Shown: positions 49,352 through 59,205 of the stretch, piece by piece
Numbering within the stretch: position 1 is the first letter of the stretch
How the letters are laid out: every line of letters starts with the position of its first letter
From: an uncultured Pelagibacteraceae bacterium
GTDB taxonomy: Bacteria > Pseudomonadota > Alphaproteobacteria > Pelagibacterales > Pelagibacteraceae
Assembly: GCA_902599335.1 (NCBI GenBank)
Contig: CACKFA010000001.1
Location: 62,001 to 126,000, forward strand
Reading direction: 5' to 3'
Length of the DNA stretch: 64,000 nt
Program-made: the position numbers and the translations under genes
The notes under the pieces: generated by a model
What the model saw: the letters and a program-made list of their open reading frames with translations, nothing else
Told to the model about the DNA's origin: nothing
Database searches by the model: none

Positions 49352-50278
49352 ATGCTAAAAAAAATAGTTTTTATGGGTACTCCCATGTTCGCTGTTCCAA
49401 TTTTAAAATCACTTTATCAAAATGGATATCCTATTTCTTGTGTCTATACACAACCACCTCAAAAATCTAAAAGAGGTCAAAAAATTAACAAATCACCTAT
49501 CCAATTAATTTCAGAAACTTTAAATATAGAATTTAGAACACCAAATTCATTAAAAGAAAATTTAGAGGAATTAGAATATTTTAAATCTTTAAAGGCAGAT
49601 TTGGCAATAGTTGTTGCTTATGGTCAAATTATACCAAAGTCATATTTAAATTTAACTAAAAAAGGATTTATTAATATACATGCATCTATTCTTCCAAAGT
49701 GGAGAGGTGCTGCCCCGATTCAAAGATCAATTATGAATTTAGATAAAGAGACAGGAATTAGTATTATGAAAATAGGAGAAGAACTAGATACAGGACCGGT
49801 ATGTAATGTTTATAAAATTAATATACAAAATAATTCAAATGCTGAAGATATTAATGAAAAGCTATCAAGTTTGGCTGCAGAGAAAATTTTAGATAATATA
49901 GATGATATATATGAGGATAAAGCAAACTTTGTAGAACAAGATCATTCATCAGCGACATACGCATCAAAAATTCAAAAATTAGAGGGGCAGATTAATTGGA
50001 AAGAAGATGCAAAAAATATAATAGGTAAAATAAATGGACTTTATCCAGTTCCAGGAGCTTATTTTATGTTTAACGGTGAGAGATATAAAATATTAAAAGC
50101 AGAAATTGGACAAGCACAAGGAAAACCAGGTGAGGTTTTATCTGAACATTTAGAAATTTCGTGTGGAGATAAAAAATCAATAAAAATTAAAAAAATTCAA
50201 AGACAAGGAAAAAAGTCCCAAAGTATTGGAGAATTTGTTTTAGGAACACAAATTAAAAAAGGTTCATTTTTATTATGA
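49352..50278 (+). CDS. fmt: Methionyl-tRNA formyltransferase
   Basis: Fmt formylates Met-tRNAi using 10-formyltetrahydrofolate. The opening MLKKIVFMGTPMFAVPIL, the folate-site ILPKWRGAAPIQRSI and the GEELDTGPV motif are typical. A C-terminal OB-like domain follows. The 308-residue length is standard. Its TGA overlaps the truA ATG by four bases. Confidence 0.95.
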   Translation: MLKKIVFMGTPMFAVPILKSLYQNGYPISCVYTQPPQKSKRGQKINKSPIQLISETLNIEFRTPNSLKENLEELEYFKSLKADLAIVVAYGQIIPKSYLNLTKKGFINIHASILPKWRGAAPIQRSIMNLDKETGISIMKIGEELDTGPVCNVYKINIQNNSNAEDINEKLSSLAAEKILDNIDDIYEDKANFVEQDHSSATYASKIQKLEGQINWKEDAKNIIGKINGLYPVPGAYFMFNGERYKILKAEIGQAQGKPGEVLSEHLEISCGDKKSIKIKKIQRQGKKSQSIGEFVLGTQIKKGSFLL

Positions 50279-51015
50279 ACAGATACCAAATACTTATTGA
50301 GTATGTAGGGACAAATTATAGAGGATGGCAAATTCAAAAAAAGGGCCCAACAATTCAAGGATTAATTCAAGAAAAATTATCGAAATTATTAAAAGAAAAA
50401 ATTGTTTTACATGGTCAAGGAAGAACTGATGCAGGGGTTCATGCATTTGAGCAATCTGCACACTTTGATTACAAAAATAAAATAACCGATAAAATTAAAT
50501 TTTTAAAATCCATTAATCATTTTTTAAATTTAAAGGACATTGCAATTAAAAATATTAAAAAAAGAAATAATAAATTTCATGCTAGATTTTCAGCAAAACA
50601 AAGAATTTATAAATACTTTATTTTTAATCAAATAAGCCAACCAATAATTGAAAAAAATAGAGCATGGCATGTTCGTAGGCCTTTAAATTTAGAATTAATG
50701 AAAAAGGGTGCAAAAAAGTTATTAGGAACTAATGATTATTCAACTTTTAGATCTTCAAGCTGTCACGCTAAAAGTCCAATTAAAACTATTAAATCAATTA
50801 AAATTAAATCATCAAAAAATAAAATTGAATTTCAATTTAGTTCTCAATCATTTTTACAACATCAGGTTAGATCTATGGTTGGTTGTTTAAAATACTTAGG
50901 AGAAACTAAATGGGATTTGAAAACTTTTGAAAAGAGATTTAAGTCAAAAAAAAGAACACTGTGCGCTCCTCCAGCACCACCAAGTGGTTTATTTTTATTT
51001 AGAGTTCTTTATTAA
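50275..51015 (+). CDS. truA: tRNA pseudouridine synthase A
   Basis: TruA makes pseudouridine at positions 38-40 of tRNA anticodon stems. The catalytic aspartate is in GRTDAGVHAFEQSAHF near residue 53, and FSSQSFLQHQVRSMVG is the second signature. The 246-residue length is normal. Its 3' end overlaps the convergent SET-domain gene by 21 bases. Confidence 0.95.
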   Translation: MNRYQILIEYVGTNYRGWQIQKKGPTIQGLIQEKLSKLLKEKIVLHGQGRTDAGVHAFEQSAHFDYKNKITDKIKFLKSINHFLNLKDIAIKNIKKRNNKFHARFSAKQRIYKYFIFNQISQPIIEKNRAWHVRRPLNLELMKKGAKKLLGTNDYSTFRSSSCHAKSPIKTIKSIKIKSSKNKIEFQFSSQSFLQHQVRSMVGCLKYLGETKWDLKTFEKRFKSKKRTLCAPPAPPSGLFLFRVLY

Positions 51016-51486
51016 TTTATTTTTATTGCTCATAGCAAACTTTTTATTTATTCGCCATCTAGACTCAGCTCTTACAATATATCCACAACAGTTTTTTGAT
51101 TTACATTTACAAGGAAATTGTTTGTAATTTTCATCATAACCAAATCCATAATCACAGGTAAACTCCTCCCCTTTTTTAATATCTTTGATTGCTTTGACCC
51201 AAATTTTCAATCCCTTTCCATCGTAATCACAATTATTATCACAAGAATGATTGATTAAACCTGCGGTATTCCATGAAAAATCTCCATCTAGATCGTATCT
51301 TTTATTTATTGTGAATAAATATATTGGTTTACTATTATCGTACTTATCAGAATCTTGTGTTTGTTTTTTTGTTATAAGTTTTCCGACATAGTCAATTATT
51401 TTGGTTCCCTCTTTAATGTCACGAGTTGCATAAAGTCCTCTACCTTTGTTATCAATTCCAGACTTTTTTATTTTATATAATTTCAT
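50995..51486 (-). CDS. SET-domain protein-lysine methyltransferase-like protein
   Basis: The 163-residue protein is a compact SET fold: GRGLYATRDIKEGTKIIDYVG at the start, NHSCDNNC (the AdoMet/pseudoknot motif), EEFTCDYGFGYD, and a post-SET cysteine cluster FPCKCKSKNCCG that would bind zinc. Such proteins transfer methyl groups to lysine side chains; the substrate is unknown. The HDAC-like gene lies 33 bases upstream on the same strand. Bacterial SET proteins occur sporadically and may reflect old transfer, though base composition matches the neighbours. Confidence 0.82.
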   Translation of the reverse strand: MKLYKIKKSGIDNKGRGLYATRDIKEGTKIIDYVGKLITKKQTQDSDKYDNSKPIYLFTINKRYDLDGDFSWNTAGLINHSCDNNCDYDGKGLKIWVKAIKDIKKGEEFTCDYGFGYDENYKQFPCKCKSKNCCGYIVRAESRWRINKKFAMSNKNKLIKNSK

Positions 51487-51519
51487 GAAGATTTTTATTT
51501 AGAGTTTTATTAAGATTTA

Positions 51520-52449
51520 TCAATTAAATTCTAAAAGAGCATCAACATGTCTTTTAGTGCTGTCTCGAAGTGCGTTTAGGTCATAACCGCCCTCTAAAAT
51601 TGAAACAACTTTTCCATTACAAAACTTTTTAGAAGCCTCTAATACTCTTTTAGTAATAGTAAAATAATCCTCTGTTTTTAAATTAAATTGAGCGAGGGGG
51701 TCATCTTCATGGGCGTCAAAACCAGCGCTAATTAATATAAACTCTGGTCTAAACTCCTCTAATTTTTTTAATACACGGTCAAATACGTTTAAATATTCTT
51801 CTGAACTTATGCCAGCTGGCAAAGGTATATTAAAGATATTGTTAAATTTACCTCTTTCTTGTTCAGAACCAGTTCCTGGGTAGTAGGGATATTGGTGAGT
51901 TGATATAAAAAGAACATTTTCATTTTCATAAAAAATATCCTGTGTTCCATTACCGTGATGTACATCAAAATCTATTATTGCAACTTTTTTATATTTATAT
52001 TTTTTCAACAAATAATTTGCACCAATACTCACTGAATTTAAAATGCAAAAACCAGCTGCTTTATTTTGTGAACTATGATGTCCAGGAGGTCGAACACCAC
52101 AAAATGCATTTCTAAATTCTTTTTTTTCTACTCCATCAATTGCAGCAATTATTGATCCAACTGCATCGAAAGTTGCATCTTTGCTTCCAGGTGAAATGAT
52201 TGTATCACCATCAAGTAAAGAAAAACCTTTTTTTGGGAAAGAACTTTTTACTAAATTTAAATAATTATTTTCATGTGTGGTTAATAGAATATCATCTGAA
52301 ACTTTAGATGGTTTCTTCCATATAAGATTTTTATTATTAAGTTTTTTAAAATTTTCTATTATGACTGATACCCTTGCTATTTGTTCTGGATGCCCAGGAC
52401 CTGTATCATGATTTTGAGATGTATCTGATGTAATTAAGCCTGTTTTCAC
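51520..52449 (-). CDS. Histone-deacetylase-family zinc hydrolase (HDAC-like)
   Basis: The 309-residue arginase-deacetylase-fold enzyme has RPPGHHSSQNKAAGFC (general-base His pair), DFDVHHGNGTQD and SAGFDAHEDDPL (zinc ligands), and EGGYDL near the end. Family members deacetylate lysines or acetylpolyamines; the substrate cannot be fixed. The start overlaps the dapE stop by four bases, so it is part of the rpmH-to-dapE minus operon and probably expressed with lysine biosynthesis genes. Confidence 0.9.
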   Translation of the reverse strand: MKTGLITSDTSQNHDTGPGHPEQIARVSVIIENFKKLNNKNLIWKKPSKVSDDILLTTHENNYLNLVKSSFPKKGFSLLDGDTIISPGSKDATFDAVGSIIAAIDGVEKKEFRNAFCGVRPPGHHSSQNKAAGFCILNSVSIGANYLLKKYKYKKVAIIDFDVHHGNGTQDIFYENENVLFISTHQYPYYPGTGSEQERGKFNNIFNIPLPAGISSEEYLNVFDRVLKKLEEFRPEFILISAGFDAHEDDPLAQFNLKTEDYFTITKRVLEASKKFCNGKVVSILEGGYDLNALRDSTKRHVDALLEFN

Positions 52450-53603
52450 TTAAAGTAATTATCTAAGATTTTAGTATAAATTAAAGTTAATCTTTTTAAA
52501 TCAGATAAGGACACACATTCCCCTACTTTATGCATAGTTTTTCCTACTAACCCAAATTCTAAACATGGAGCTATTTTTCTTATAAATCTAGCATCCGACG
52601 TGCCACCAGTTGTTGATAATTTTGGTTTAATTCTAGTAACTTTTTTAATTGTATTTTGAATCATAAATGTAGTTTTGTTTGGTTTAGTTAAAAAAGCCTC
52701 ACCAGAAACACTATATTCAATTTTAAATTTTGATTTATTTTTATTACAAATTTGTTTTATTATTTTGTTTATTTTATTCTTTAATTTGTAGGATGTATGT
52801 TTATTATTAAATCTAATATTAAAAGAAGCACTAGCTAAACCTGGAATTATATTGTCAGCTGAATTATCAATGTTAATTTTTGTTATTTCCAAATTTGTAG
52901 GTTGAAAATCTTTTGTACCTCTATCAAATTTAATTTCTTTTAACTCTTTTAGTATTCGAACTAAAGCTGTTGAAGGATTGTTGGCTCTATTTGGGTAAGC
53001 AACATGACCTTGAATACCAATGACAGTCAATTTTCCAGTCATACTCCCTCTACGACCAATTTTAATCATTTCTCCTAATTTATTTGGATTCGTAGGTTCT
53101 CCTACTAAGCAAAAATCTATTTTTTCTTTTCTTTTTCTCAAATACTCAACAACTTTTTTTGTCCCATTAATTGCAACTCCTTCTTCATCTCCAGTGATTA
53201 GAAGACTAATAGACCCAACGAATTTTTTATTTATTTTAGAAAAATTACTAACCGCAGTAACAAATGCAGCTATTGAGCTTTTCATATCATTTGCACCTCT
53301 ACCAATTAAGTATCCTTTTTTAACAGCTGGTTTAAAGGGATTAATAGTCCAATCATTTAAATTGCCAGGTGGTACAACATCTAAATGACCTGCATAACAA
53401 AAATTTGGACTTGCGGTACCAAGTCTTGCATAAAGATTTTTTACAGGATAACTATTTTTATCTTTGAACTCGAGAATTTTAGTCTTAAAGCCGATTTTTT
53501 TTAATTTTTTTTCTAAAAATTTAATTACACCGGCATCAGTTTTTGTAACAGATGGAAACCTAATTAGCTCTTTAGCTAATTGAAGTTCATTAATTTTTTG
53601 CAT
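52446..53603 (-). CDS. dapE: Succinyl-diaminopimelate desuccinylase
   Basis: This M20 di-zinc hydrolase gives LL-diaminopimelate for lysine and peptidoglycan. Metal-site motifs are CYAGHLDVVPPG, RGANDMKSSIAAFV and ITGDEEGVAINGTKKV, with GGTSDARFIR at the C-terminal catalytic half. The 385-residue length is normal. It starts two bases after dapD and directly continues its pathway. Confidence 0.94.
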   Translation of the reverse strand: MQKINELQLAKELIRFPSVTKTDAGVIKFLEKKLKKIGFKTKILEFKDKNSYPVKNLYARLGTASPNFCYAGHLDVVPPGNLNDWTINPFKPAVKKGYLIGRGANDMKSSIAAFVTAVSNFSKINKKFVGSISLLITGDEEGVAINGTKKVVEYLRKRKEKIDFCLVGEPTNPNKLGEMIKIGRRGSMTGKLTVIGIQGHVAYPNRANNPSTALVRILKELKEIKFDRGTKDFQPTNLEITKINIDNSADNIIPGLASASFNIRFNNKHTSYKLKNKINKIIKQICNKNKSKFKIEYSVSGEAFLTKPNKTTFMIQNTIKKVTRIKPKLSTTGGTSDARFIRKIAPCLEFGLVGKTMHKVGECVSLSDLKRLTLIYTKILDNYFK

Positions 53604-53605
53604 TT

Positions 53606-54433
53606 TTATTCTCTTAAAAGATCGTTAACTGATGTTTTTGATCTTGTCTTTTCATCAACTTGTTTAATTATTACTGCACAATACAAAGATGGCGCTTGTG
53701 GATTGTTTTTATCTGGCAAGGATCCTGGAACTACCACTGAATAAGGTGGAATTTTTCCATAAGTTATTTCACCAGTTTTTCTATTAACAATTTTTGTTGA
53801 TTGTCCAATATACATTCCCATACTTAGAACAGAACCTTCTCCAACTATTACACCTTCAACTACTTCGGACATTGCTCCTAAGAAAACATTATCTTCAATA
53901 ATCGTTGGTAATGCTTGAGCAGGTTCTAATACACCTCCAACTCCAGTACCAGCTGAGATATGACAATTTTTTCCAATCTGACAACAACTTCCTGCACGAC
54001 TAAATGTATCCATCATTGTTCCTTCATCAATATATGCACCAATATTTACATAACATGGCATTAAAACCGCATTCTTTCCTACAAATGATCCTTTTCTTAC
54101 AGGTGAATTAGGTACCATTCTAAAACCAGCTTTTTCATGATCTTCTTTTGTCCATCCAGCTGTTTTCCCTTTAAGTAGATGAGCTTTGTCATACCAACTA
54201 CTGTATGGACCATTTAAATTTTCCATTGGATACATTCTAAAACTTAACATTATAGCTTTTTTTAGATGTTGATGTGTAACCCATTCACCATTGATTTTTT
54301 CAGCTACTCTTGCTTTCCCACTGTCTAAATCATCAATGATTTGATTCACAGCATCCTTTAAAGATTTATCTGAATTTTGATTTACTTGGTCTTTATTTTC
54401 CCAAGCTTCATTTATAATTTTCTCAATACTCAT
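53606..54433 (-). CDS. dapD: 2,3,4,5-tetrahydropyridine-2,6-dicarboxylate N-succinyltransferase
   Basis: The 275-residue left-handed beta-helix acyltransferase succinylates tetrahydrodipicolinate. Hexapeptide-repeat sequence (GKNAVLMPCYVNIGAYIDEGTM) and VLSMGMYIGQSTKIVNRKTGEI are characteristic. It sits four bases after the HAD gene and feeds DapE. The dapA, dapB and dapC steps are not in the window. Confidence 0.95.
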   Translation of the reverse strand: MSIEKIINEAWENKDQVNQNSDKSLKDAVNQIIDDLDSGKARVAEKINGEWVTHQHLKKAIMLSFRMYPMENLNGPYSSWYDKAHLLKGKTAGWTKEDHEKAGFRMVPNSPVRKGSFVGKNAVLMPCYVNIGAYIDEGTMMDTFSRAGSCCQIGKNCHISAGTGVGGVLEPAQALPTIIEDNVFLGAMSEVVEGVIVGEGSVLSMGMYIGQSTKIVNRKTGEITYGKIPPYSVVVPGSLPDKNNPQAPSLYCAVIIKQVDEKTRSKTSVNDLLRE

Positions 54434-54437
54434 ATTT

Positions 54438-55109
54438 TTATGAGTTTTTTAATAACCTTATTTCTTTTAAAAATAAAGAAAGATTTTCAATTTTGTAATC
54501 AATATACTCTTCATCAGACTCTTTTTTACCCCAGTATTCATCATTGATTAGCCAAACTGTTTTTGCTCCTCTTTCTTTTCCAATAGATAAGTTTTTTGCT
54601 ATATCCTCGATATAAAGTGTCTCGGTTGGATCGATTTGAAATTTTTTGACCATAAGGTCAAATGCTTTTGCTGTAGGTTTAGGACTGTATTCAGCATCGA
54701 CAATATCAAAAACACCACTAAATTGATCATCAATTCCTAAGTGAGTAGTAATATTCTTAACATGTTCTTTGCTACCATTTGTAAACACAAATTTGTTTAG
54801 ATTAGTATTTTCTAGCTCATTCCTCAAAACAGTATCTTTTTCTAAAAAATCTAAATTAATATCATGTACGTAGTCTAAAAATTCTTTTGGAGGTATGTCA
54901 TGATGGATCATTAAACCATTAAGGCTAGTGTTGTATTTATGAAAATAATTTGTTTGCAATTCTTTTGCTTTTTTTAAATCTACATCCAATTTATTTGAAA
55001 TATATTGGGTCATTTTTTTACTGACCTGTCCAAATACTCCTTCAAGATCAGCATACAGCACACCGTCACAATCAAACAAAATATTCTTAATATTTTTTAA
55101 TTCTTTCAT
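54438..55109 (-). CDS. HAD-superfamily hydrolase (pyrimidine 5'-nucleotidase-like)
   Basis: The 223-residue HAD phosphatase has motif I LFDCDGVLYAD, motif II FVFTNGSKEH, and motif III/IV regions with KPTAKAFD and YIEDIAKNLSIGKERGAKTVW. It resembles the SDT1/pyrimidine 5'-nucleotidase group. It overlaps argB by four bases and lies four bases before dapD. Its placement suggests a link to argB/dap metabolism, but the true substrate is unknown. Confidence 0.83.
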   Translation of the reverse strand: MKELKNIKNILFDCDGVLYADLEGVFGQVSKKMTQYISNKLDVDLKKAKELQTNYFHKYNTSLNGLMIHHDIPPKEFLDYVHDINLDFLEKDTVLRNELENTNLNKFVFTNGSKEHVKNITTHLGIDDQFSGVFDIVDAEYSPKPTAKAFDLMVKKFQIDPTETLYIEDIAKNLSIGKERGAKTVWLINDEYWGKKESDEEYIDYKIENLSLFLKEIRLLKNS

Positions 55110-55954
55110 TGTCTTATTAGGGTCCCAGAGCCCTTGTCAGAGAATATTTCCCATAAACACGAATGTGGCTTTGTGCCATTGATTATACCAACTGCTGTTA
55201 CACCATTATTTACAGCGTCTAAGCATGCGTTTATTTTAGGTATCATACCTTCTGTAATAGTTTCATCTTTAACCATCTCAAGAACCTCAGATGAAGAAAT
55301 TTCCTCTATTAATTTCTTATTTTTATCTAAAACACCATCAACATTCGTCATTAATAATAGTCTTCTAGATTTTAAAGATTTTGCTATAGCCATCGCAGCT
55401 GTATCTCCATTAATATTATATGTTTGGTTTTCTTTACCTAATCCTAATGGAGAAATTATAGGAATTTTATTTTGATTAATTATATTTAATATTTTTTTAT
55501 TATTAATCTCATTTGGTATTCCTACAAATCCAAGCTCTTCTGCTTCTGGTATAGTTTTTATAGCATTATTATTTTTTGTGTGAATAGAGGTTGCCTCTGT
55601 GCCTTTGTCTTTTAAAGAATTAACAATGTCATTATTAAAATCAATCAAAACAGATTCAACAATATCAATTATATTTTTGTCAGTTACTCTTAGTCCTCTT
55701 ATAAATTTTGATTGAATATTTGATTTTTCTAGCTCTCTTTTAATTCTAGGTCCACCACCATGAATTACCACAGTTGCAAGGCCTAATTTATTTAAAACAC
55801 TAAGATCAGTTATAAAATTATTAAATACGTTTCTATCAATTAAAACATTTCCACCATATTTAATTACTATCAAATCATTTTTATATTTTTCAATATATTT
55901 AGTTACTTCATTAATCGGTGGCCCATCTTTAGGTAATATCTTTTCAAGGTCCAT
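55106..55954 (-). CDS. argB: Acetylglutamate kinase
   Basis: ArgB phosphorylates N-acetylglutamate, the second step to arginine. Amino-acid-kinase motifs are VIKYGGNVLID, VVIHGGGPRIKRELEKS, INGDTAAMAIAKSL and MLPKIN-type TEGMIPKINACLDAVNNG. The 282-residue length is standard. It follows yidC by 14 bases. Confidence 0.95.
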   Translation of the reverse strand: MDLEKILPKDGPPINEVTKYIEKYKNDLIVIKYGGNVLIDRNVFNNFITDLSVLNKLGLATVVIHGGGPRIKRELEKSNIQSKFIRGLRVTDKNIIDIVESVLIDFNNDIVNSLKDKGTEATSIHTKNNNAIKTIPEAEELGFVGIPNEINNKKILNIINQNKIPIISPLGLGKENQTYNINGDTAAMAIAKSLKSRRLLLMTNVDGVLDKNKKLIEEISSSEVLEMVKDETITEGMIPKINACLDAVNNGVTAVGIINGTKPHSCLWEIFSDKGSGTLIRQ

Positions 55955-55968
55955 TTATTATTTTTTAA

Positions 55969-57648
55969 TTAGGTTACAGTTTTAACTGTTGTACGTTTCA
56001 TTATTACAACCTGCTGAGCCATCGTTAAAATGTTATTAACTGTCCAATAAATTACTAGCCCACTTGGGAATGGTGCAAGAATTACTGTTAAAAATAAAGG
56101 GAAGAACATAAATATTTTTGCTTGCATTGGATCTGTTGGAGCGGGATTTAACTTTTGTTGCACCCACATTGATACCCCCATAGCAACTGGCCATGCTCCA
56201 ATTACAAGGAAAGAAGGTACGTCATAAGGAAACAATCCAAATAAATTAAATATAGAAGTAGGATCCTTAGCACTTAAATCTTGGATCCAACCATAAAAAG
56301 GCATATGACGCATTTCTATCGTTACAAATAAAACTTTATACAAAGCAAAAAATACAGGTATTTGAATCAGAATTGGCAAACATCCAGACATGGGATTTAC
56401 TTTTTCCTTCTTGTAAAGAGCCATCATTGCTTGTTGCAATTTCATCTTGTCATCTTTGTGTACTTCTTTAAGTCTTGCCATCTCAGGCTGAAGAGCTTTC
56501 ATTTTAGCCATGCTTCTGAATGAAAAATTAGCAAGTGGAAAAAATGCTACACGAATACAAACGGTAACAGCAATAATTGCTAATCCATAATTACCAAATA
56601 TTTTAAAGAAATATTCTAAAGCAGTAAACAAAGGACGTGTTAAAAAGTATAAGAATCCCCAATCAATCGTAAGATCAAATTTATCAATTTTTAATGATTC
56701 TGCGTACCCATCAATTACATCAACTCTTTTTGCAGCTACTATTACTTGCAAGTTTTCTTCTATAGAAGAGTTTCCAGTTAACTCTAATGGTTCAGTTGTA
56801 ACAAAGTTTATTCTGTATTTGTTTTTGTAATCCATCGTAGTTTTAAATTCTTTTTCTCTTGGTGGAATTAGAGTTGATATGTAATATTTATCTCCTAGAC
56901 CTAACCATCCTTTTTGGGCAGTTCTTGAGAATTTTTTCTCTTCAATATCGTCATAATCCTCCTCAATTAATTCTTCGTCTAATGTAGCGATAGGGCCTTC
57001 ATGAAGAATGTAAAAATCGGTTAAACCTTCTGGGATTTGATTTCTTATAATTTGTCCATAAGAATAGAAGTCATAGTTTTTATCAGTAGAATTTATAACT
57101 CTTTGTTTTATTGTGAATAAAAACTTATCATCTAATGCAATTTCTTTTTCAAAAGTGATGCCTTGATCATTAGTCCAACTTAGTTTTATAGGAGATTGAT
57201 CAGTTAATTTTTTATTTCCAGAAACTGACCAAATTGAATCTGCATTTGGAATATCGATATTTTTATCAGTAGTTATTAAACCACTTTCTATTATATAGCC
57301 TTCTTTAGAGCTTCGTGGTGCAAGAAATTTTACTTTTTCATCGCTTTCTAAACTAACATTGTATTCTTTGAAAGTTAGATCGTCTATTGCGGCCCCCTTT
57401 AATGAAATAGATCCAACAATACTTTGGTTTTCAAATTGAATTCTTTTACTTTGTTGTAATGCTTCTTCTCGTGAAATTTCGGTTACATTTTCTTTTTGAT
57501 CAAGACTAGGTGCATCTGAATTCTGTCCAGTTTTAGTTTTTTCGGTTAAATTTTCTTTCGTTACAGGAGGTGGTGCAAAAAATAGAGAGTATAATATAAT
57601 TACAGCAGCTGATAAACTTATGGCAGCAATTATATTTCTAGTTTCCAT
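55969..57648 (-). CDS. yidC: Membrane protein insertase YidC
   Basis: YidC inserts and folds inner-membrane proteins. An N-terminal helix (residues 5-25) precedes a large periplasmic beta domain, then the conserved core begins near LEYFFKIFGNYGLAIIAVTV. The core includes NFSFRSMAKMKALQPEMARLKE, KKEKVNPMSGCLPILIQIP and further helices to the end. The 559-residue length is typical for Gram-negative YidC. It overlaps yidD by one base, as in many bacteria. Confidence 0.97.
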   Translation of the reverse strand: METRNIIAAISLSAAVIILYSLFFAPPPVTKENLTEKTKTGQNSDAPSLDQKENVTEISREEALQQSKRIQFENQSIVGSISLKGAAIDDLTFKEYNVSLESDEKVKFLAPRSSKEGYIIESGLITTDKNIDIPNADSIWSVSGNKKLTDQSPIKLSWTNDQGITFEKEIALDDKFLFTIKQRVINSTDKNYDFYSYGQIIRNQIPEGLTDFYILHEGPIATLDEELIEEDYDDIEEKKFSRTAQKGWLGLGDKYYISTLIPPREKEFKTTMDYKNKYRINFVTTEPLELTGNSSIEENLQVIVAAKRVDVIDGYAESLKIDKFDLTIDWGFLYFLTRPLFTALEYFFKIFGNYGLAIIAVTVCIRVAFFPLANFSFRSMAKMKALQPEMARLKEVHKDDKMKLQQAMMALYKKEKVNPMSGCLPILIQIPVFFALYKVLFVTIEMRHMPFYGWIQDLSAKDPTSIFNLFGLFPYDVPSFLVIGAWPVAMGVSMWVQQKLNPAPTDPMQAKIFMFFPLFLTVILAPFPSGLVIYWTVNNILTMAQQVVIMKRTTVKTVT

Positions 57649-57899
57649 TATTTATTATCCTTCATTTCTTTTTTAACCGGATCAAACCCTTCTCCACCCC
57701 CTAAAAATTTTATTGGATGGCAGGATAAAATTCTTTTTATACTAATTAATAAACCTTTAAAAAAACCATATTCTTTTAAAGCATCTATGCTGTATTCAGA
57801 ACATGTTGGTAAATATCTACAAGAATGACCCAATAATGGACTGATCAAATATTTATAGGCTTTGATAAATTTAATTAAAATTAAAGTAAATATATTCAT
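57648..57899 (-). CDS. yidD: Membrane protein insertion efficiency factor YidD
   Basis: The 83-residue YidD has the family core [26 protein letters not shown] and KRILSCHPI with two conserved cysteine sites. It assists YidC. It lies between rnpA and yidC with one-base overlaps on both sides. Confidence 0.95.
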   Translation of the reverse strand: MNIFTLILIKFIKAYKYLISPLLGHSCRYLPTCSEYSIDALKEYGFFKGLLISIKRILSCHPIKFLGGGEGFDPVKKEMKDNK

Positions 57900-58240
57900 T
57901 ATTTTATTTTTGCAAAATCCTGAAAAAGAGTTTCTTTTATAATTTTGTATTCATTATTTAGCATAGAAGACTTAGCTATAACAAGAAATGAATAATCAAA
58001 GTTTATCTCTGTTTTTTTAACAGCTTCATTCATGATGTTTCTTAATCTTCTTTTAATTTTATTTCTCTTTACTGCATTACCAATTTTTTTTTTAGTTACA
58101 AAACTGATATTTAGTCTTTTTTTATCTTTATTTATTAATTTTCCGAAAAAAATACTTACGTATTTATTGGTAATCTTTTTTTGTTTAAGTAAATTTTTAA
58201 ATTCTTCGTTTTTTGAAAGAGCAAGTATTTTGCTTTTCAT
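57899..58240 (-). CDS. rnpA: Ribonuclease P protein component
   Basis: The 113-residue basic protein binds the RNase P RNA and helps tRNA 5' maturation. The RNR signature [16 protein letters not shown] is intact; [17 protein letters not shown] precedes it. It starts four bases after rpmH, as in nearly all bacteria. Confidence 0.93.
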   Translation of the reverse strand: MKSKILALSKNEEFKNLLKQKKITNKYVSIFFGKLINKDKKRLNISFVTKKKIGNAVKRNKIKRRLRNIMNEAVKKTEINFDYSFLVIAKSSMLNNEYKIIKETLFQDFAKIK

Positions 58241-58244
58241 TATT

Positions 58245-58385
58245 CTATACAGAAACAGTTAGTGATTTTCTTCCTCTTGCTCTTCTTCTAGCCAAAAGTT
58301 TTTTACCACCTTTAGTTTTCATTTTTGAACGAAATCCGTGTTTTCGAGCTCTTTTTTTATTTGAGGGTTGATAAGTTCTTTTCAT
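58245..58385 (-). CDS. rpmH: 50S ribosomal protein L34
   Basis: This 46-residue gene is too short for the ORF track. The protein starts [19 protein letters not shown] and continues [21 protein letters not shown], a textbook L34. It is first in the rpmH-rnpA-yidD-yidC run and has a 97-base divergent gap to the TVP38 gene, where its promoter must lie. Confidence 0.96.
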   Translation of the reverse strand: MKRTYQPSNKKRARKHGFRSKMKTKGGKKLLARRRARGRKSLTVSV

Positions 58386-58482
58386 AATTAGATTTGATAT
58401 AGTTTTTTATAATTTTTGCACCTTTATATTAGTAATAATTAAAATAGCAAATAGAAGATTAAGCATTAAAATAAGAAGAATC

Positions 58483-59205
58483 ATGGAAAATACAAAAAAA
58501 ATTAAATTATTTATAGGTTTATCTTATCTATTAATTATTTGTGTATTTTTGTATTTCTTTTTTTCAAAATTTAGTCTTTCAGAAATCACATCCTATGATT
58601 TTCTAAGAGATAACCAATCTTATTTTTTTGAACTTAAAAAATCTAACTTATTTTTAATTTCTATTATTTTTTTAGCATTAACTATTCTTTGGGTTTTCCC
58701 TTTTTTAGGATTCGGATCTCCAGTTGCTTTAATGGGAGGTTTTATATTTGGAAAATGGATAGGTACATTTGTTGTTGTTTTAGGCTTGAGTATTGGTGCT
58801 ACTTTTTTATATATTTTCGGAAATTATTTTTTAAAACAGCTTATTAGAGAAAAGTTTTTAAATAAGTTTCAAAACTTGGAAATAAGATTTAAACAATCTG
58901 AATTTATTTATTTATTAATTTACCGTTTTATAGGTGGTATACCTTGGCAGCTGAGCTGTCTCTTACCAACCTTATTTAATGTTAAGGTTATAAATTTTTT
59001 CTTTGCTACATTGATTGGAATAATTCCTCAAATTTTTTTGGCAGTTTCTATTGGTAGTGGATTAGAAAAAATTATAGACCAAAATGCTGAAGTACCAGGA
59101 ATAACTGATATAATATTTTCACCTGATATATATGTTCCTATTTCAGCTTTCTTTATTTTAATTCTGATTACAATATTTTTGAGAAAGTTTTTTTACAGAA
59201 ATTAG
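58483..59205 (+). CDS. TVP38/TMEM64 (DedA-superfamily) membrane protein
   Basis: The 240-residue protein has about five helices. VFPFLGFGSPVALMGGFIFGKWIGTFVV and the re-entrant IYRFIGGIPWQLSCLLPTLFNVK region match the SNARE-associated/VTT domain of the DedA superfamily. Members are thought to move lipids or support membrane homeostasis. The gene ends on TAG at 59203-59205, and the convergent tRNA-Thr begins on the very next base. Confidence 0.87.
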   Translation: MENTKKIKLFIGLSYLLIICVFLYFFFSKFSLSEITSYDFLRDNQSYFFELKKSNLFLISIIFLALTILWVFPFLGFGSPVALMGGFIFGKWIGTFVVVLGLSIGATFLYIFGNYFLKQLIREKFLNKFQNLEIRFKQSEFIYLLIYRFIGGIPWQLSCLLPTLFNVKVINFFFATLIGIIPQIFLAVSIGSGLEKIIDQNAEVPGITDIIFSPDIYVPISAFFILILITIFLRKFFYRN

